A stretch of 64,000 nt of DNA from Scalindua sp964344685 (GCA_964344685.1 CAYFOK010000003.1:124001-188000); one strand, 5' to 3'. Positions 34,660 to 42,804 are shown, counted from the first letter of the stretch. Notes: generated by a model not told the origin, from the letters alone. Made by a program: numbers and translations.

Positions 34660-34716
34660 ATAAGTGCGCCATGTTACAGTAGTGTGACGCACACTATTGT
34701 AACATGGCGCACTTAT
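34660..34716. repeat. 57-base near-perfect palindrome
   Basis: Positions 34660-34686 pair with 34690-34716 at 26 of 27 positions (the exception, 34679 with 34697, is a G-T wobble) around a 3-base centre ACG. Each arm contains GTGCGCCATGTTACA. It lies between divergent genes, 78 bases before the -35 box of the protease promoter. It could be an operator for a large dimer or tetramer, a cruciform, an RNA hairpin of a minus-strand leader, or a fused pair of mobile-element ends. Confidence 0.85.
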
Positions 34717-34793
34717 CAATCAAGATGATTACTGATTGCCGCAATTATAACTTTACCGGCTCAATGATCATACATCTTGAACTGCAATTTGCC

Positions 34794-34822
34794 TTGACAA
34801 TATTTTCATGTAAAGTTATAAT
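34794..34822 (+). promoter_or_regulatory. Consensus sigma-70 promoter
   Basis: TTGACA (34794-34799), a 17-base spacer and TATAAT (34817-34822) match the housekeeping consensus exactly. Transcription would start near 34829 and give a leader of about 50 bases before ATG 34880 of the site-2 protease gene. Confidence 0.8.
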
Positions 34823-34879
34823 TGGCCTGAGTTTATCTCAAATAACAATTAAATAAATTAATTATTTTACAGCTAGATT

Positions 34880-35740
34880 ATGGACGAAAAAGCCTCATCC
34901 AGAAGTATAATAAAGGCGACTTGGGGCGTTACAAAGAGCTTCCTTTCTACACCTTCTTTTTTTGGAATACCCAGGATTAATATCCTCCTTTTTATCGCGA
35001 CGTTTTTCACCACTTACATTATGAATGGCCCAGGTTATGCCATCAGCATAATGATTATTCTATTTGCACACGAAATGGGCCATTTTATTATGTGTAGAAA
35101 GTATCATGTTGATGCATCATGGCCATTCTTCCTTCCGTTTCCCTCTTTTTTTGGTACTCTAGGCGCTGTTATCAAAATGAGAGGCCATATTCCAAATAAA
35201 CGTGCTCTGTTTGATATTGGAGTTGCGGGCCCGATAGGAGGCCTGATTTTTGCTATACCAATCACTCTAATAGGTTTGAACCTTTCGGAAGTTCAGCCTA
35301 TACCAAAGGATGCAACCAGTTATTTAGGGTTGGGAGAGCCCATACTTTTTTCATTTTTTTCAAAAATGATGATAGGTGAGGTGTCAGAAGGTTTTGATAT
35401 TATATTAAATCCAATTGCTTTTGCAGGGTGGGCGGGTTTTTTTGTTACGGCACTTAATCTGATGCCTATCGGACAGCTTGACGGCGGTCATGTCATTTAT
35501 GCATTATTGGGAAAACATAGCACTATTGTATATAAAGTGGGTATTGGAATATTTTGTCTTTTTGCGGTATTTGTTTTTAAGGGCTGGATCCTTATTGCCA
35601 TATTGTTATTGCTGTTTGGATTCAAACATCCTCCTCCAGCAGATCCGTATACACCACTTGATTTTAAACGCAAATGCGTTGGAGTGTTAATGCTGGCTAT
35701 ATTTTTTCTCTGTTTCACTCCAATTCCTTTTAAGATATGA
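34880..35740 (+). CDS. Site-2 protease family membrane metalloprotease
   Basis: A 286-residue polytopic protein of the M50 family. The zinc motif HEMGH (about residues 64-68) lies in a hydrophobic helix, and the third ligand is in PIGQLDGGHV (about 198-207). Further signs are the PFPSFFGTLGAVIKM segment and the GVAGPIGGLIFA helix. About six membrane segments are visible. There is no PDZ domain, which places it with the short EGY1/SpoIVFB-like forms rather than RseP. It would cut membrane proteins within the bilayer; substrates are unknown. mnmA starts 25 bases downstream, so the two are likely cotranscribed from the consensus promoter. Confidence 0.92.
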   Translation: MDEKASSRSIIKATWGVTKSFLSTPSFFGIPRINILLFIATFFTTYIMNGPGYAISIMIILFAHEMGHFIMCRKYHVDASWPFFLPFPSFFGTLGAVIKMRGHIPNKRALFDIGVAGPIGGLIFAIPITLIGLNLSEVQPIPKDATSYLGLGEPILFSFFSKMMIGEVSEGFDIILNPIAFAGWAGFFVTALNLMPIGQLDGGHVIYALLGKHSTIVYKVGIGIFCLFAVFVFKGWILIAILLLLFGFKHPPPADPYTPLDFKRKCVGVLMLAIFFLCFTPIPFKI

Positions 35741-35765
35741 AAATTCACCTATACTTTAAAGAATA

Positions 35766-36842
35766 ATGAAAAAAAGAGTAGTGATTGCAATGAGCGGTGG
35801 CGTTGACAGCAGCGTCGCCGCTCATTTTTTAATTGAACAGGGGTATGATGTAATAGGGTTGTTCATGCGTCTTGGAAACACCGCAGACACACCTCCAGCC
35901 GACAGAAAAACAGCAACGTGCTGCAGTGCTGAAGATGCCAGAGATGCCAGAAACGTAGCATCATTTCTCGGGATTCCATTTTATGTACTTAACTTTGAGG
36001 ATGAGTTTAATGGTATTATTGAATATTTTTGTGATGAGTATATGAAAGGGAGAACTCCCAACCCATGCATAATCTGCAACAAGGAACTCAAGTTCGGTAA
36101 ATTGCTCAGGTTTGCAGATTACCTTAAAGCCGATTATGTAGCGACAGGCCACTTTGCCAGAATAGACAGACTCAATGAACGGTACGTTCTGAAAAAGGGA
36201 ATTGATGAAAAAAAAGACCAGTCTTATGTTCTCTTCTCACTTGACCAGAATCAACTGTCCCGGGCCCTGTTTCCACTCGGAAACATGACCAAAGAAGAGG
36301 TCCGAAAAGAGGCTTCTAAAGTAAATCTGAAGACAAAGGACAAACCTGAAAGCCAGGAGATCTGTTTCGTAACCGGCAAGAGTTACAGCGATTTGATTGC
36401 TGAAAAGATAGGGACAGAAATCGGTACCGGTGAATTGAAGGATACAAATGATAACACTCTGGGCACACATGATGGTATTCACAATTTTACCATTGGCCAG
36501 CGAAAGGGATTGGGTATGGCATTTGGCGAGCCAAGATATGTAGTTGATATTGATCCCATGAAAAATACCGTTACCGTCGGAATTGCAGAAAAACTTTTAA
36601 AAACCGATTTTACGGTAGATAAGGTGAACTGGATTGCAATTGAAAAACCGGATAAGGAGTTGTCTGCTTCGGTAAAGATCAGGTATAAACATGACGGAGC
36701 ACCGGCAATAATTTATCCACTGGAACACGCTCGCGTCAGAGTAGAGTTTAAGCAGCCTGAACGCGCCATAACACCGGGGCAGTCTGCCGTCTTCTATGAT
36801 GGCGATATCGTTATTGGTGGCGGATGGATTGAAAGGGATTAA
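35766..36842 (+). CDS. mnmA: tRNA-specific 2-thiouridylase MnmA
   Basis: MnmA thiolates U34 of Lys, Glu and Gln tRNAs. The 358-residue protein has the PP-loop MSGGVDSSVAAHF at residues 9-21, the catalytic cysteine in TPNPCIICN (about residue 99), the second active-site cysteine in ESQEICFV, the DQSYVLF segment, and HDGIHNFTIGQRKGLG near residue 240. Length is standard. It follows the site-2 protease by 25 bases. The C-terminal beta-barrel ends in DGDIVIGGGWIER, as usual. Confidence 0.96.
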   Translation: MKKRVVIAMSGGVDSSVAAHFLIEQGYDVIGLFMRLGNTADTPPADRKTATCCSAEDARDARNVASFLGIPFYVLNFEDEFNGIIEYFCDEYMKGRTPNPCIICNKELKFGKLLRFADYLKADYVATGHFARIDRLNERYVLKKGIDEKKDQSYVLFSLDQNQLSRALFPLGNMTKEEVRKEASKVNLKTKDKPESQEICFVTGKSYSDLIAEKIGTEIGTGELKDTNDNTLGTHDGIHNFTIGQRKGLGMAFGEPRYVVDIDPMKNTVTVGIAEKLLKTDFTVDKVNWIAIEKPDKELSASVKIRYKHDGAPAIIYPLEHARVRVEFKQPERAITPGQSAVFYDGDIVIGGGWIERD

Positions 36843-36921
36843 TGGATTGTAGATTGACTATTGAGGATTGAAATTTTATTGACTCTTTAATTACAATATT
36901 AAATTTTTGGTTTTTTTTCAT

Positions 36922-38697
36922 ATGTATAATATTCCCTTACCACTCATGAATTTTTCAGCACTGGACGACGCAACCAGGGTCCTGGGAAAGGTTGCCGGCT
37001 ATATCTGGAGTATGCCACTGGTAATCCTGCTTGTTGGTTCCGGTGTTTATTTCAGTATAAGGCTGGTTTTTCCACAGTTTAGAAGGCTTGGTCATGGTAT
37101 AGCTGTTGCCAGGGGCAAATATGACAACCCCGATGATCCGGGAGACATAACTCACTTTCAGGCGCTTTGTGCAGCCCTTTCCGCAACAGTCGGCGTCGGC
37201 AACATCGCCGGTGTCGCGATCGCCTTACACGCCGGCGGTCCGGGAGCAATTTTCTGGATGTGGGTAGCCGCGCTTTTCGGCATGGTTACTAAATATGCCG
37301 AATGTACTCTTTCTCAGAAATACAGGGTTATTCACAGTGATGGTTCCATAAGCGGTGGGCCAATGTATTATATTGAGAAGGGAATGGGTAGCAGATTTAA
37401 ATGGCTGGCCATAGTATTTGCCAGTTGTGGCCTTATCGCCACATTTGGTGGTGGCAACATGGTCCAATCTAATTCAATGGTTATCGCCTTTACCGATCAA
37501 TTTGCTACACAAAAATTTTACAACGACACCCCATTATCTAAGTTGAACAGTGGAAAAGAGACCAGCAAGACAGGGGATACAGAGTTTATTATAAAAACAC
37601 ATAATGGAAAAACAATCGAGATTGACATCTCCCGGACCAAAACGGTTGGTGGTTTTTTAGATATCATAAATTATCATCCGAAAAATATGTCCCATGTCGT
37701 CATGGCAGAAATAGCCACAGATAGAAACAGCATTGAGTTTACAGATCTAACAGATGGTAAGCATGAGTTCACGCTTGCATCTCCAGATGGAAGTAATCTC
37801 ATAAAAAATCTTGGTTTTTTAAATAATGAAGGCGCCATCAATAAGCTAAGTAATGGTAAAATATCTACTATTATACCTGAAAGACTTGTTTTGAAAGCTA
37901 TACTTGGAGTAGTAATTTCCGTAATCGTTGGCATGGTGATTATCGGAGGCATCAAGAGGATTGGAAAGGTTGCAAGCAGACTCGTACCTGTTATGTCTTC
38001 AATTTATGTTGCAGGAGCACTTTTTATAATTCTCTGGAGCTATGATAGAATAGTAGATTCATTTTATCTGATCTTCAAACATGCATTTACACCAACTGCC
38101 GCAACCGGAGGCTTTGCCGGAGCTACGGTTTTGTATGCAATAACCTGGGGTGTTAGAAGAGCTGCATTCTCGAATGAGGCGGGACTTGGAAGTGCTCCGA
38201 TTGCCCACGCAGCCGCAAAAACAAAAGAACCTGTACGTGAAGGACTTGTTGCAATGATGGGCCCGTTAATTGATACTCTGGTTATCTGTACCATGACTGC
38301 ACTGGTGATCATTATTACGGGAGAGTGGACGGGCAAAGCGGATTCATCGGTTTTAACAAAAAATGCATTCAATGCAGGAATTCCATATTTTGGAGGTGTT
38401 ATAGTTGCGGTGGGGTTGATACTGTTTGCCATATCTACGGCCATAAGCTGGTCGTATTATGGAGACCGTTGTGCAGAATACTTATTTGGCAGAAGGGCAA
38501 TCCTGCCTTACCGTTGGATTTACGTCGTAGCACTCTTTGTGGGCGCAGTGGTACGTTTGGAAATTGTCTGGAATTTTTCTGATATCACTCTTGGTTTAAT
38601 GTCTCTTCCAAACCTCTTCGCCATTATTGCCTTAAGCGGTGTTGTTATAAGTTTGACCAAAGACTATTTTTCGCGGAAACATGTAAGGACTAATTAA
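36922..38697 (+). CDS. AgcS-family sodium:amino-acid symporter with an inserted domain
   Basis: The AgcS family imports alanine or glycine with Na+ or H+. Family blocks are clear: ATVGVGNIAGVAIAL, GGPGAIFWMWVAALFGM, ECTLSQKYR, GGPMYYIEKGMG, FGGGNMVQSNS, GGIKRIGKVASRLVPVM, WGVRRAAFSNEAGLGSAPIAHAAA and STAISWSYYGDRCAEYL. The product is ~591 residues against 450-500 for the family. The excess is one ~125-residue insert (about residues 197-320, bases 37510-37881) between QSNS and the next helix. It reads as a soluble beta-rich module with TPLSKLNSGK, IEIDISRTKTVGGFLDIIN and IEFTDLTDG, similar to flagellin-hook-IN repeats. ATG 36922 is tentative; no ribosome site is seen. The stop overlaps the next start (TAATG). 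Confidence 0.9.
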   Translation: MYNIPLPLMNFSALDDATRVLGKVAGYIWSMPLVILLVGSGVYFSIRLVFPQFRRLGHGIAVARGKYDNPDDPGDITHFQALCAALSATVGVGNIAGVAIALHAGGPGAIFWMWVAALFGMVTKYAECTLSQKYRVIHSDGSISGGPMYYIEKGMGSRFKWLAIVFASCGLIATFGGGNMVQSNSMVIAFTDQFATQKFYNDTPLSKLNSGKETSKTGDTEFIIKTHNGKTIEIDISRTKTVGGFLDIINYHPKNMSHVVMAEIATDRNSIEFTDLTDGKHEFTLASPDGSNLIKNLGFLNNEGAINKLSNGKISTIIPERLVLKAILGVVISVIVGMVIIGGIKRIGKVASRLVPVMSSIYVAGALFIILWSYDRIVDSFYLIFKHAFTPTAATGGFAGATVLYAITWGVRRAAFSNEAGLGSAPIAHAAAKTKEPVREGLVAMMGPLIDTLVICTMTALVIIITGEWTGKADSSVLTKNAFNAGIPYFGGVIVAVGLILFAISTAISWSYYGDRCAEYLFGRRAILPYRWIYVVALFVGAVVRLEIVWNFSDITLGLMSLPNLFAIIALSGVVISLTKDYFSRKHVRTN

Positions 38698-39749
38698 TGA
38701 AAAACGAATATGACGTTGTAATAGCAGGTTCAGGGCCCTCAGGTGCGGCAGCCGCAAAGGGACTGGTAAATGAGGGACTAAGTGTCCTCGTACTTGAGAA
38801 AAAGAGACTCCCCAGGTACAAGATATGCTCCGGTATCATCTTCAAAAAATCTCAGGATATTACCGAGAAATATTTTGGAGAGATCCCAAAGTCAGCGTAT
38901 GTTACTCCCGAACTTTTAAAGGGAGTTAGATTCTGGTCTGACGACAAAAGCTATAAAGATTATCCTTTCAATAAAGGCGGCAGCGGAGCACCTAACATAT
39001 GGCGTTCTGAGTATGATCACTGGCTTGTAAAAAATTCAGGTGCGGAGATTAAAGATTGTTGTGCATTAACAGACTTTAACAACACTGGTGATATCCTTCT
39101 AAAGGCTCATGACAATCTAAAAGACACCGTAATAGATATTAAGTGCAGGTACTTGATAAGTGCGGAAGGCAGCAAGTCTCTAATCAGAGCTAAGCTTGAT
39201 CCCGAATTTGAAAAGGGTCTGAAGTGGTTTACCGCTTACCAGAATTACTATGAGGGAAGTTCAAACCTGGACCCTGATTATTATCACGGTTTCCTTGAAC
39301 CCCAATACGGCGAAGTCTACGCGTGGTTCAGCGTTAAGGATGGCTTGCAGGTCTTTGGTACTGCAGCTTCAAAAGGAAAAAAAATCAAACCCTATCTCTT
39401 GAAATATACAGAGTTATTAGAGAAAAAATTTGATCTTAAGTGCGGAAAGATGGTCAGAAAATCGGGATGTATTGGAAACAACATGTGCCCTGAAGGCAAA
39501 TTTTACCTGGGCAAAGACAACGTTCTTCTGGTAGGTGAAGCGGCAGGGTTTCTCAATGCATTTGGTGAGGGAATTTCATGCGCATTGACTTCGGGCCTCT
39601 TTGCTGCCGAAGCAATAAGCAGCGGCATTAAGTCAGGTAGCAACGCACTTGAGTTATATACAGATTTGACAAAACGGGAGAGGAAACAGACATCAGTTTC
39701 ATGGAGGATGGGCGCGAGACTGGCTGGCAGAGATTTAATGCCGATATAG
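38697..39749 (+). CDS. Geranylgeranyl-reductase-family FAD oxidoreductase
   Basis: A 350-residue flavoprotein. The N-terminal VVIAGSGPSGAAAAKGL is a Rossmann GxGxxG FAD motif, followed by RYKICSGIIF (a CxG motif common in geranylgeranyl reductases), a central YLISAEGSKSLIRAKL segment and the C-terminal second FAD motif VLLVGEAAGFLNAFGEGISCALTSG. Such enzymes reduce isoprenoid double bonds or act as menaquinone/lipid reductases; the exact substrate is not predictable. The start codon overlaps the symporter stop by one base, so translation is coupled, an odd partner for an amino-acid transporter. Shorter than typical 380-420 residue members. Confidence 0.85.
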   Translation: MKNEYDVVIAGSGPSGAAAAKGLVNEGLSVLVLEKKRLPRYKICSGIIFKKSQDITEKYFGEIPKSAYVTPELLKGVRFWSDDKSYKDYPFNKGGSGAPNIWRSEYDHWLVKNSGAEIKDCCALTDFNNTGDILLKAHDNLKDTVIDIKCRYLISAEGSKSLIRAKLDPEFEKGLKWFTAYQNYYEGSSNLDPDYYHGFLEPQYGEVYAWFSVKDGLQVFGTAASKGKKIKPYLLKYTELLEKKFDLKCGKMVRKSGCIGNNMCPEGKFYLGKDNVLLVGEAAGFLNAFGEGISCALTSGLFAAEAISSGIKSGSNALELYTDLTKRERKQTSVSWRMGARLAGRDLMPI

Positions 39750-39876
39750 ATTCTTAGTGCAAATTTTTTTGATCATTTCGGCAAAATATTTATTAATAGG
39801 GTTTTTCAGGTAGGTTGATAAGCACCAAAAAATAAAATCAAAAAAAACAAACAAATTCTAATTACTAAAATTCAAA

Positions 39877-40062
39877 ATGTCCAAACAATATGATTTAGAA
39901 GAACGAACATTTCAGTTTGCTAAAAATGTTTCTCTCTATATCAAGAACTTTTCTAAAACTATTTCTAATATTGAATATGGAAAGCAAGTAATAAGGGCAT
40001 CTGGATCTGTTGGTGCCAATTACATAGAAGCGAATGAAGCTTTGAGAATTGTAATTTATTAA
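39877..40062 (+). pseudogene. Truncated four-helix-bundle (S23/IVS-type) gene
   Basis: The 61 codons begin with YDLEERTFQFAKNVSLYI and run through ISNIEYGKQVIRASGSVGANYIEANEAL, which is the highly conserved first half of the four-helix-bundle protein family (first seen in 23S rRNA intervening sequences). Full-length members have about 115-125 residues and continue after EANEAL with a second pair of helices. Here the sequence turns into an unrelated five-residue tail (RIVIY) and stops, so the second half is gone. The gene lies downstream of the flavoprotein and 32 bases before the DUF456 gene. Confidence 0.8.
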
Positions 40063-40094
40063 TCCCCTGTTTGGTTCCAAGTTATTTCATAACA

Positions 40095-40583
40095 ATGGAC
40101 GCATATCAAATAACTATCTTAATCATTTCTTTACTAGTCATACTTGGGGGTCTTGCCGGGATTATACTGCCTATAATTCCAAGCACTCCAGTGATATGGG
40201 CTGGCGTTTTTATATATGCCGCTTGTGATGGATTTGAGACTATAGGATGGTCTCTTCTCCTGATTTTCGGTATCCTGACGATCGTTTCTCTTATCCTGGA
40301 TTATCTCGGAGGAGTCATCGGGGCAAAAAAATATGGAGCGACAAGATGGGGCTTGATTGGTTCCGTAATCGGCGGTATAGCCGGTTTTTTTACGGGTGGA
40401 ATTGTTGGGCTGGTTTTCGGACCGTTTTTTGGAGCAGTATTATCTGAATTAACTTTTGGTAAAGATTTAAAAAGTGCGTTCAAATCCGGAGTGGGCACAT
40501 TAGTAGGCTTTCTTGGAGGCGTAGTAGTAAAGCTGGTTATCAGTGTTGTTATAATCGGCATATTTATCACAAAAATATTTTAA
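40095..40583 (+). CDS. DUF456 membrane protein
   Basis: A 162-residue, very hydrophobic protein with glycine-rich helices: GLAGIILPIIPSTPVIWAGVFIY near the start, LDYLGGVIGAKKYGATRWGLIG in the middle and GFFTGGIVGLVFGPFFGAVLSEL and KSGVGTLVGFLGGVV later. These are the standard DUF456 landmarks. It is an inner-membrane protein with about four or five segments, function unknown. ATG 40095 starts the conserved region directly; an in-frame codon eight residues earlier is less likely. Confidence 0.85.
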   Translation: MDAYQITILIISLLVILGGLAGIILPIIPSTPVIWAGVFIYAACDGFETIGWSLLLIFGILTIVSLILDYLGGVIGAKKYGATRWGLIGSVIGGIAGFFTGGIVGLVFGPFFGAVLSELTFGKDLKSAFKSGVGTLVGFLGGVVVKLVISVVIIGIFITKIF

Positions 40584-40613
40584 ACAAATATTTTAAACAG
40601 AAGAAAAGAAAAT

Positions 40614-40700
40614 TTCATACAAAGACATAGAGATCACTAAGAAAACTAAATAAAAAAATAATATTTTTTGCCTTTCTGTTCTTCGTGACTTCGTGTGAGG
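40614..40700. repeat. Imperfect palindromic element (CACAAAG type), second copy
   Basis: A left arm beginning TTCATACAAAGACATAGAG faces a right arm ending CTTCGTGACTTCGTGTGAG, separated by an AT-rich centre. It resembles the element at 27820-27900 in its outer TCACAC/GTGTGA ends and AAAGACA cores. Its right end supplies the GAGGAG ribosome site of the next gene. Confidence 0.4.
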
Positions 40701-40708
40701 AGTTGATT

Positions 40709-41401
40709 ATGATCCTGCATAGAGAACTGGATATAGGAGAACTTTCTTCCTGTCCTTATCTGCCTGACAGAAAAAAGCAGATCAGATACTTTCTTGCAAG
40801 TGAGCTTAACGAATCCGACATTTCATTTCTGCTTGCAAAAGGCTGGAGGAAGTTTGGAGTATATTTTTTCCAGCCTTCCTGCCCGGATTGCCAGGAGTGT
40901 ATTCCCATCAGGGTGATTTCGAATGAATTTAAACCGTCCAGAAGCCAGAGGCGCAATCTGAAGAAGAACAGAAATATAGAGGTAGTCTTCGGGCCGCTTA
41001 AATTCAGTGGAAGGGCCTTTGAGATTTACCAGGACCATTCAAGCCAACGCTTCTCACAGGAATGCAATCTGGAGGAGTTTATTCTCAACTTCTTTTCACC
41101 ATCCACCCCATGCCTTCAATCAGAATACTATCTTAACAGAGAGTTGATCGCTGTAGGCTTTCTGGACAAAGGAATAGACTGTTTGAGCAGCGTGTACTTT
41201 ATCTATGATACAAAGTTCTCACACCTGGGTTTGGGAACCTTCAGTATTTTAAAGGAGATAGAGCACACGCGGTCTCTTGGATTGAAATACTATTGCCTTG
41301 GTTATTACGTTCAAGAGTGCCAGAGAATGGCATATAAGAGTAATTTTAAGCCGAGTGAGCACTATAACTGGTTAGATGATAAGTGGGAAGCTACATATTG
41401 A
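40709..41401 (+). CDS. bpt: Aspartate/glutamate leucyltransferase (Bpt/Ate1 family)
   Basis: The enzyme moves leucine from Leu-tRNA to N-terminal Asp or Glu of proteins, marking them for N-end-rule degradation. The 230-residue protein shows the N-terminal CPYLPDRKKQIRYF, the cysteine cluster QPSCPDCQECIPIRV, FKPSRSQRR and the C-terminal LGLGTFSILKEIEHTRSLGLKYYCLGYYV, which is the transferase core. The start is ATG 40709, preceded by GAGGAG at 40697-40702. It converges with the nickel transporter gene, only 5 bases apart, without a visible terminator. Confidence 0.9.
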   Translation: MILHRELDIGELSSCPYLPDRKKQIRYFLASELNESDISFLLAKGWRKFGVYFFQPSCPDCQECIPIRVISNEFKPSRSQRRNLKKNRNIEVVFGPLKFSGRAFEIYQDHSSQRFSQECNLEEFILNFFSPSTPCLQSEYYLNRELIAVGFLDKGIDCLSSVYFIYDTKFSHLGLGTFSILKEIEHTRSLGLKYYCLGYYVQECQRMAYKSNFKPSEHYNWLDDKWEATY

Positions 41402-41406
41402 CAAAA

Positions 41407-42126
41407 TCACAACCCAAGAAATCGAATTGTTATTCCACATAGGCAGATGGTCGCACCTGCCAGGGCATGAGTGTATCTTTCCAGCCGGCCCATAGGCAGG
41501 AGATTTGCTCCCAGAGAGAGGAGTATAACAATACTCAGCATTGTAGCAATTGTCACGACACCGAATACACCTGCTACTAGCACCAGGCCTAAAGTGCTGC
41601 GCTCTGCCGCAGGGTATATCAGTAATGGGATCAGCGGCTCACAAGGCCCGAACACAAAAATTGTAAAGAGTATCCAAGGAGTAAGGTTCTTTGCCTTCTG
41701 ACCTTTATGGACATGTAGTTGTTCTTCATTATTATGTTTGTGTTTATGTTTGTGAATAGGCATACTCACGTCACCATGTGCATGCCAGTGTACGTGCGGC
41801 CGGTTCCTTCGTGCTGTAATCACTCCCCAGATAAAATACCCCAGTCCGAAGGCAATGAGCAGCCATGCCGCAAATCCGCCACGGAACGATTCTATCGCCC
41901 CTAATTTATTCAGCGAAATGCCTAAAGCAATTCCTATAATGCCTAAGACAACAGAACTTAATACATGACCTACTCCACATAAAACAGTTATAGATGCTGT
42001 TCTCGGTAATGACCACTTCCTTGCCCGTGCCATTACAATAAAAGGCAGATAGTGGTCAGGCCCCATCATTGTGTGAAACAGGCCTATTGATGCGGCCGTT
42101 ATTGTAATAAGAATTATCTCGTGCAA
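41407..42126 (-). CDS. Probable nickel transporter (UreH/NiCoT-like) with histidine-rich loop
   Basis: A 239-residue membrane protein with about six helices. The first helix has GLFHTMMGPDHYLPF, akin to the HxxxxDH nickel-binding signature of NiCoT/UreH-type carriers. A cytoplasmic-type loop (about residues 110-142) is rich in metal-binding histidines (HVHWHAHG, IHKHKHKHN, HVHKG). A FGPCEPLIPLL motif follows. The gene starts at TTG 42126 with GAGAGG upstream and lies 123 bases downstream of nikR, which makes nickel the likely substrate. Import versus export is undecided. Nickel would serve hydrogenase, urease or CO dehydrogenase, none of which is in the window. Confidence 0.85.
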   Translation of the reverse strand: MHEIILITITAASIGLFHTMMGPDHYLPFIVMARARKWSLPRTASITVLCGVGHVLSSVVLGIIGIALGISLNKLGAIESFRGGFAAWLLIAFGLGYFIWGVITARRNRPHVHWHAHGDVSMPIHKHKHKHNNEEQLHVHKGQKAKNLTPWILFTIFVFGPCEPLIPLLIYPAAERSTLGLVLVAGVFGVVTIATMLSIVILLSLGANLLPMGRLERYTHALAGATICLCGITIRFLGL

Positions 42127-42222
42127 CTATGTATCCTCTCAAAACCAGAGTAATAAAAAAACTCTTAATTCAATGACATTTGTTCTCATCAGCATATTCC
42201 TGCCAGTAGCATAATTTCAATA

Positions 42223-42243
42223 TTTGTAACACTCATGTACAAA
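42223..42243. promoter_or_regulatory. Possible NikR half-operator upstream of the nickel transporter
   Basis: TTTGTAACACTCATGTACAAA has dyad ends (TTTGTA/TACAAA) and shares the 14-base core TTTGTA-N-CACTCAT with the nikR upstream region (42705-42718). It lies between nikR and the transporter start. Only one GTAACAC half-site is good, so binding would be weaker than at 42688-42714. Confidence 0.45.
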
Positions 42244-42249
42244 AAAAAT

Positions 42250-42669
42250 TTACCTGAAATCTTTACCTAAAGTAGCCGTTGTCAATTTTCCATGTATTAC
42301 GCCTTTTGTACCGATAAGCCTGTCCGCAATTACCTTTATCTCGCTAGCCTTGCCTTTCACTACCAGAACTTCCAGGCAGTTATGAGAATCCAGATGCACA
42401 TGCATAGTGGATATCATGGATGCGTGGTATTTATGCTGAATGTTTGTCAGTGTATCTGTCAATTCACGTTTGTGGTGGTTGTAAATGATTGTAACGGTCC
42501 CAACAGTTTCTCCTTTACCAACAGTCCACTCCTCCTCTACCAGATTGTTCCTTATCACGTCTCTAATGGCCTCTGACCTGTTTGCATAGCCCTTCTGGTT
42601 TATATACCTGTCAAATTGTTTGAGAAGTCTGGAGTCCATTGAAACCCCAAACCTGACCAGATCATCCAT
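42250..42669 (-). CDS. nikR: Nickel-responsive repressor NikR
   Basis: A 139-residue NikR. The N-terminal ribbon-helix-helix is RFGVSMDSRLLKQFDRYINQKGYANRSEAIRDVIR; the C-terminal ACT-like domain carries the nickel ligands His in YNHHKR, then HVHLDSHNC (two His and Cys) as in the E. coli H76/H87/H89/C95 set. It represses nickel transport genes when nickel is plentiful. The transporter gene follows on the same strand, and a palindromic operator lies 19 bases upstream of its start, indicating autoregulation. Confidence 0.95.
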   Translation of the reverse strand: MDDLVRFGVSMDSRLLKQFDRYINQKGYANRSEAIRDVIRNNLVEEEWTVGKGETVGTVTIIYNHHKRELTDTLTNIQHKYHASMISTMHVHLDSHNCLEVLVVKGKASEIKVIADRLIGTKGVIHGKLTTATLGKDFR

Positions 42670-42687
42670 AATTCGACCCTTCCCATC

Positions 42688-42714
42688 GTGTTACAATTTA
42701 CTAATTTGTACCAC
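42688..42714. promoter_or_regulatory. NikR operator ahead of nikR
   Basis: GTGTTAC, 13 bases, GTACCAC: an inverted repeat with one mismatch from the GTGTTAC-N13/14-GTAACAC form known for NikR in deltaproteobacteria. It is centred about 32 bases upstream of the nikR start, where it would overlap the promoter. Confidence 0.7.
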
Positions 42715-42804
42715 TCATCTATACAAAAGTCAATCTGTATTTCCCGTGTTATCTCCTTCTTGACGAACTGTCCTGTTTCCTGTATTATGCATCGTCTAGG
42801 TATC

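Larger units (their letters stand above)
34356..34879. other. Divergent intergenic region with palindrome and promoters
   Basis: The 524 bases separate the minus-strand sigma-54 activator from the plus-strand site-2 protease. They contain a sigma-54-like site at 34508-34523, a 57-base near-perfect palindrome at 34660-34716 and a consensus sigma-70 promoter at 34794-34822, each listed separately. Confidence 0.7.

Noticed and set aside
34508..34716. Palindrome considered as the -24/-12 site or as an intrinsic terminator
   Set aside because: It contains no GG-N10-GC spacing and no T-run follows; it is listed instead as an unexplained palindrome.
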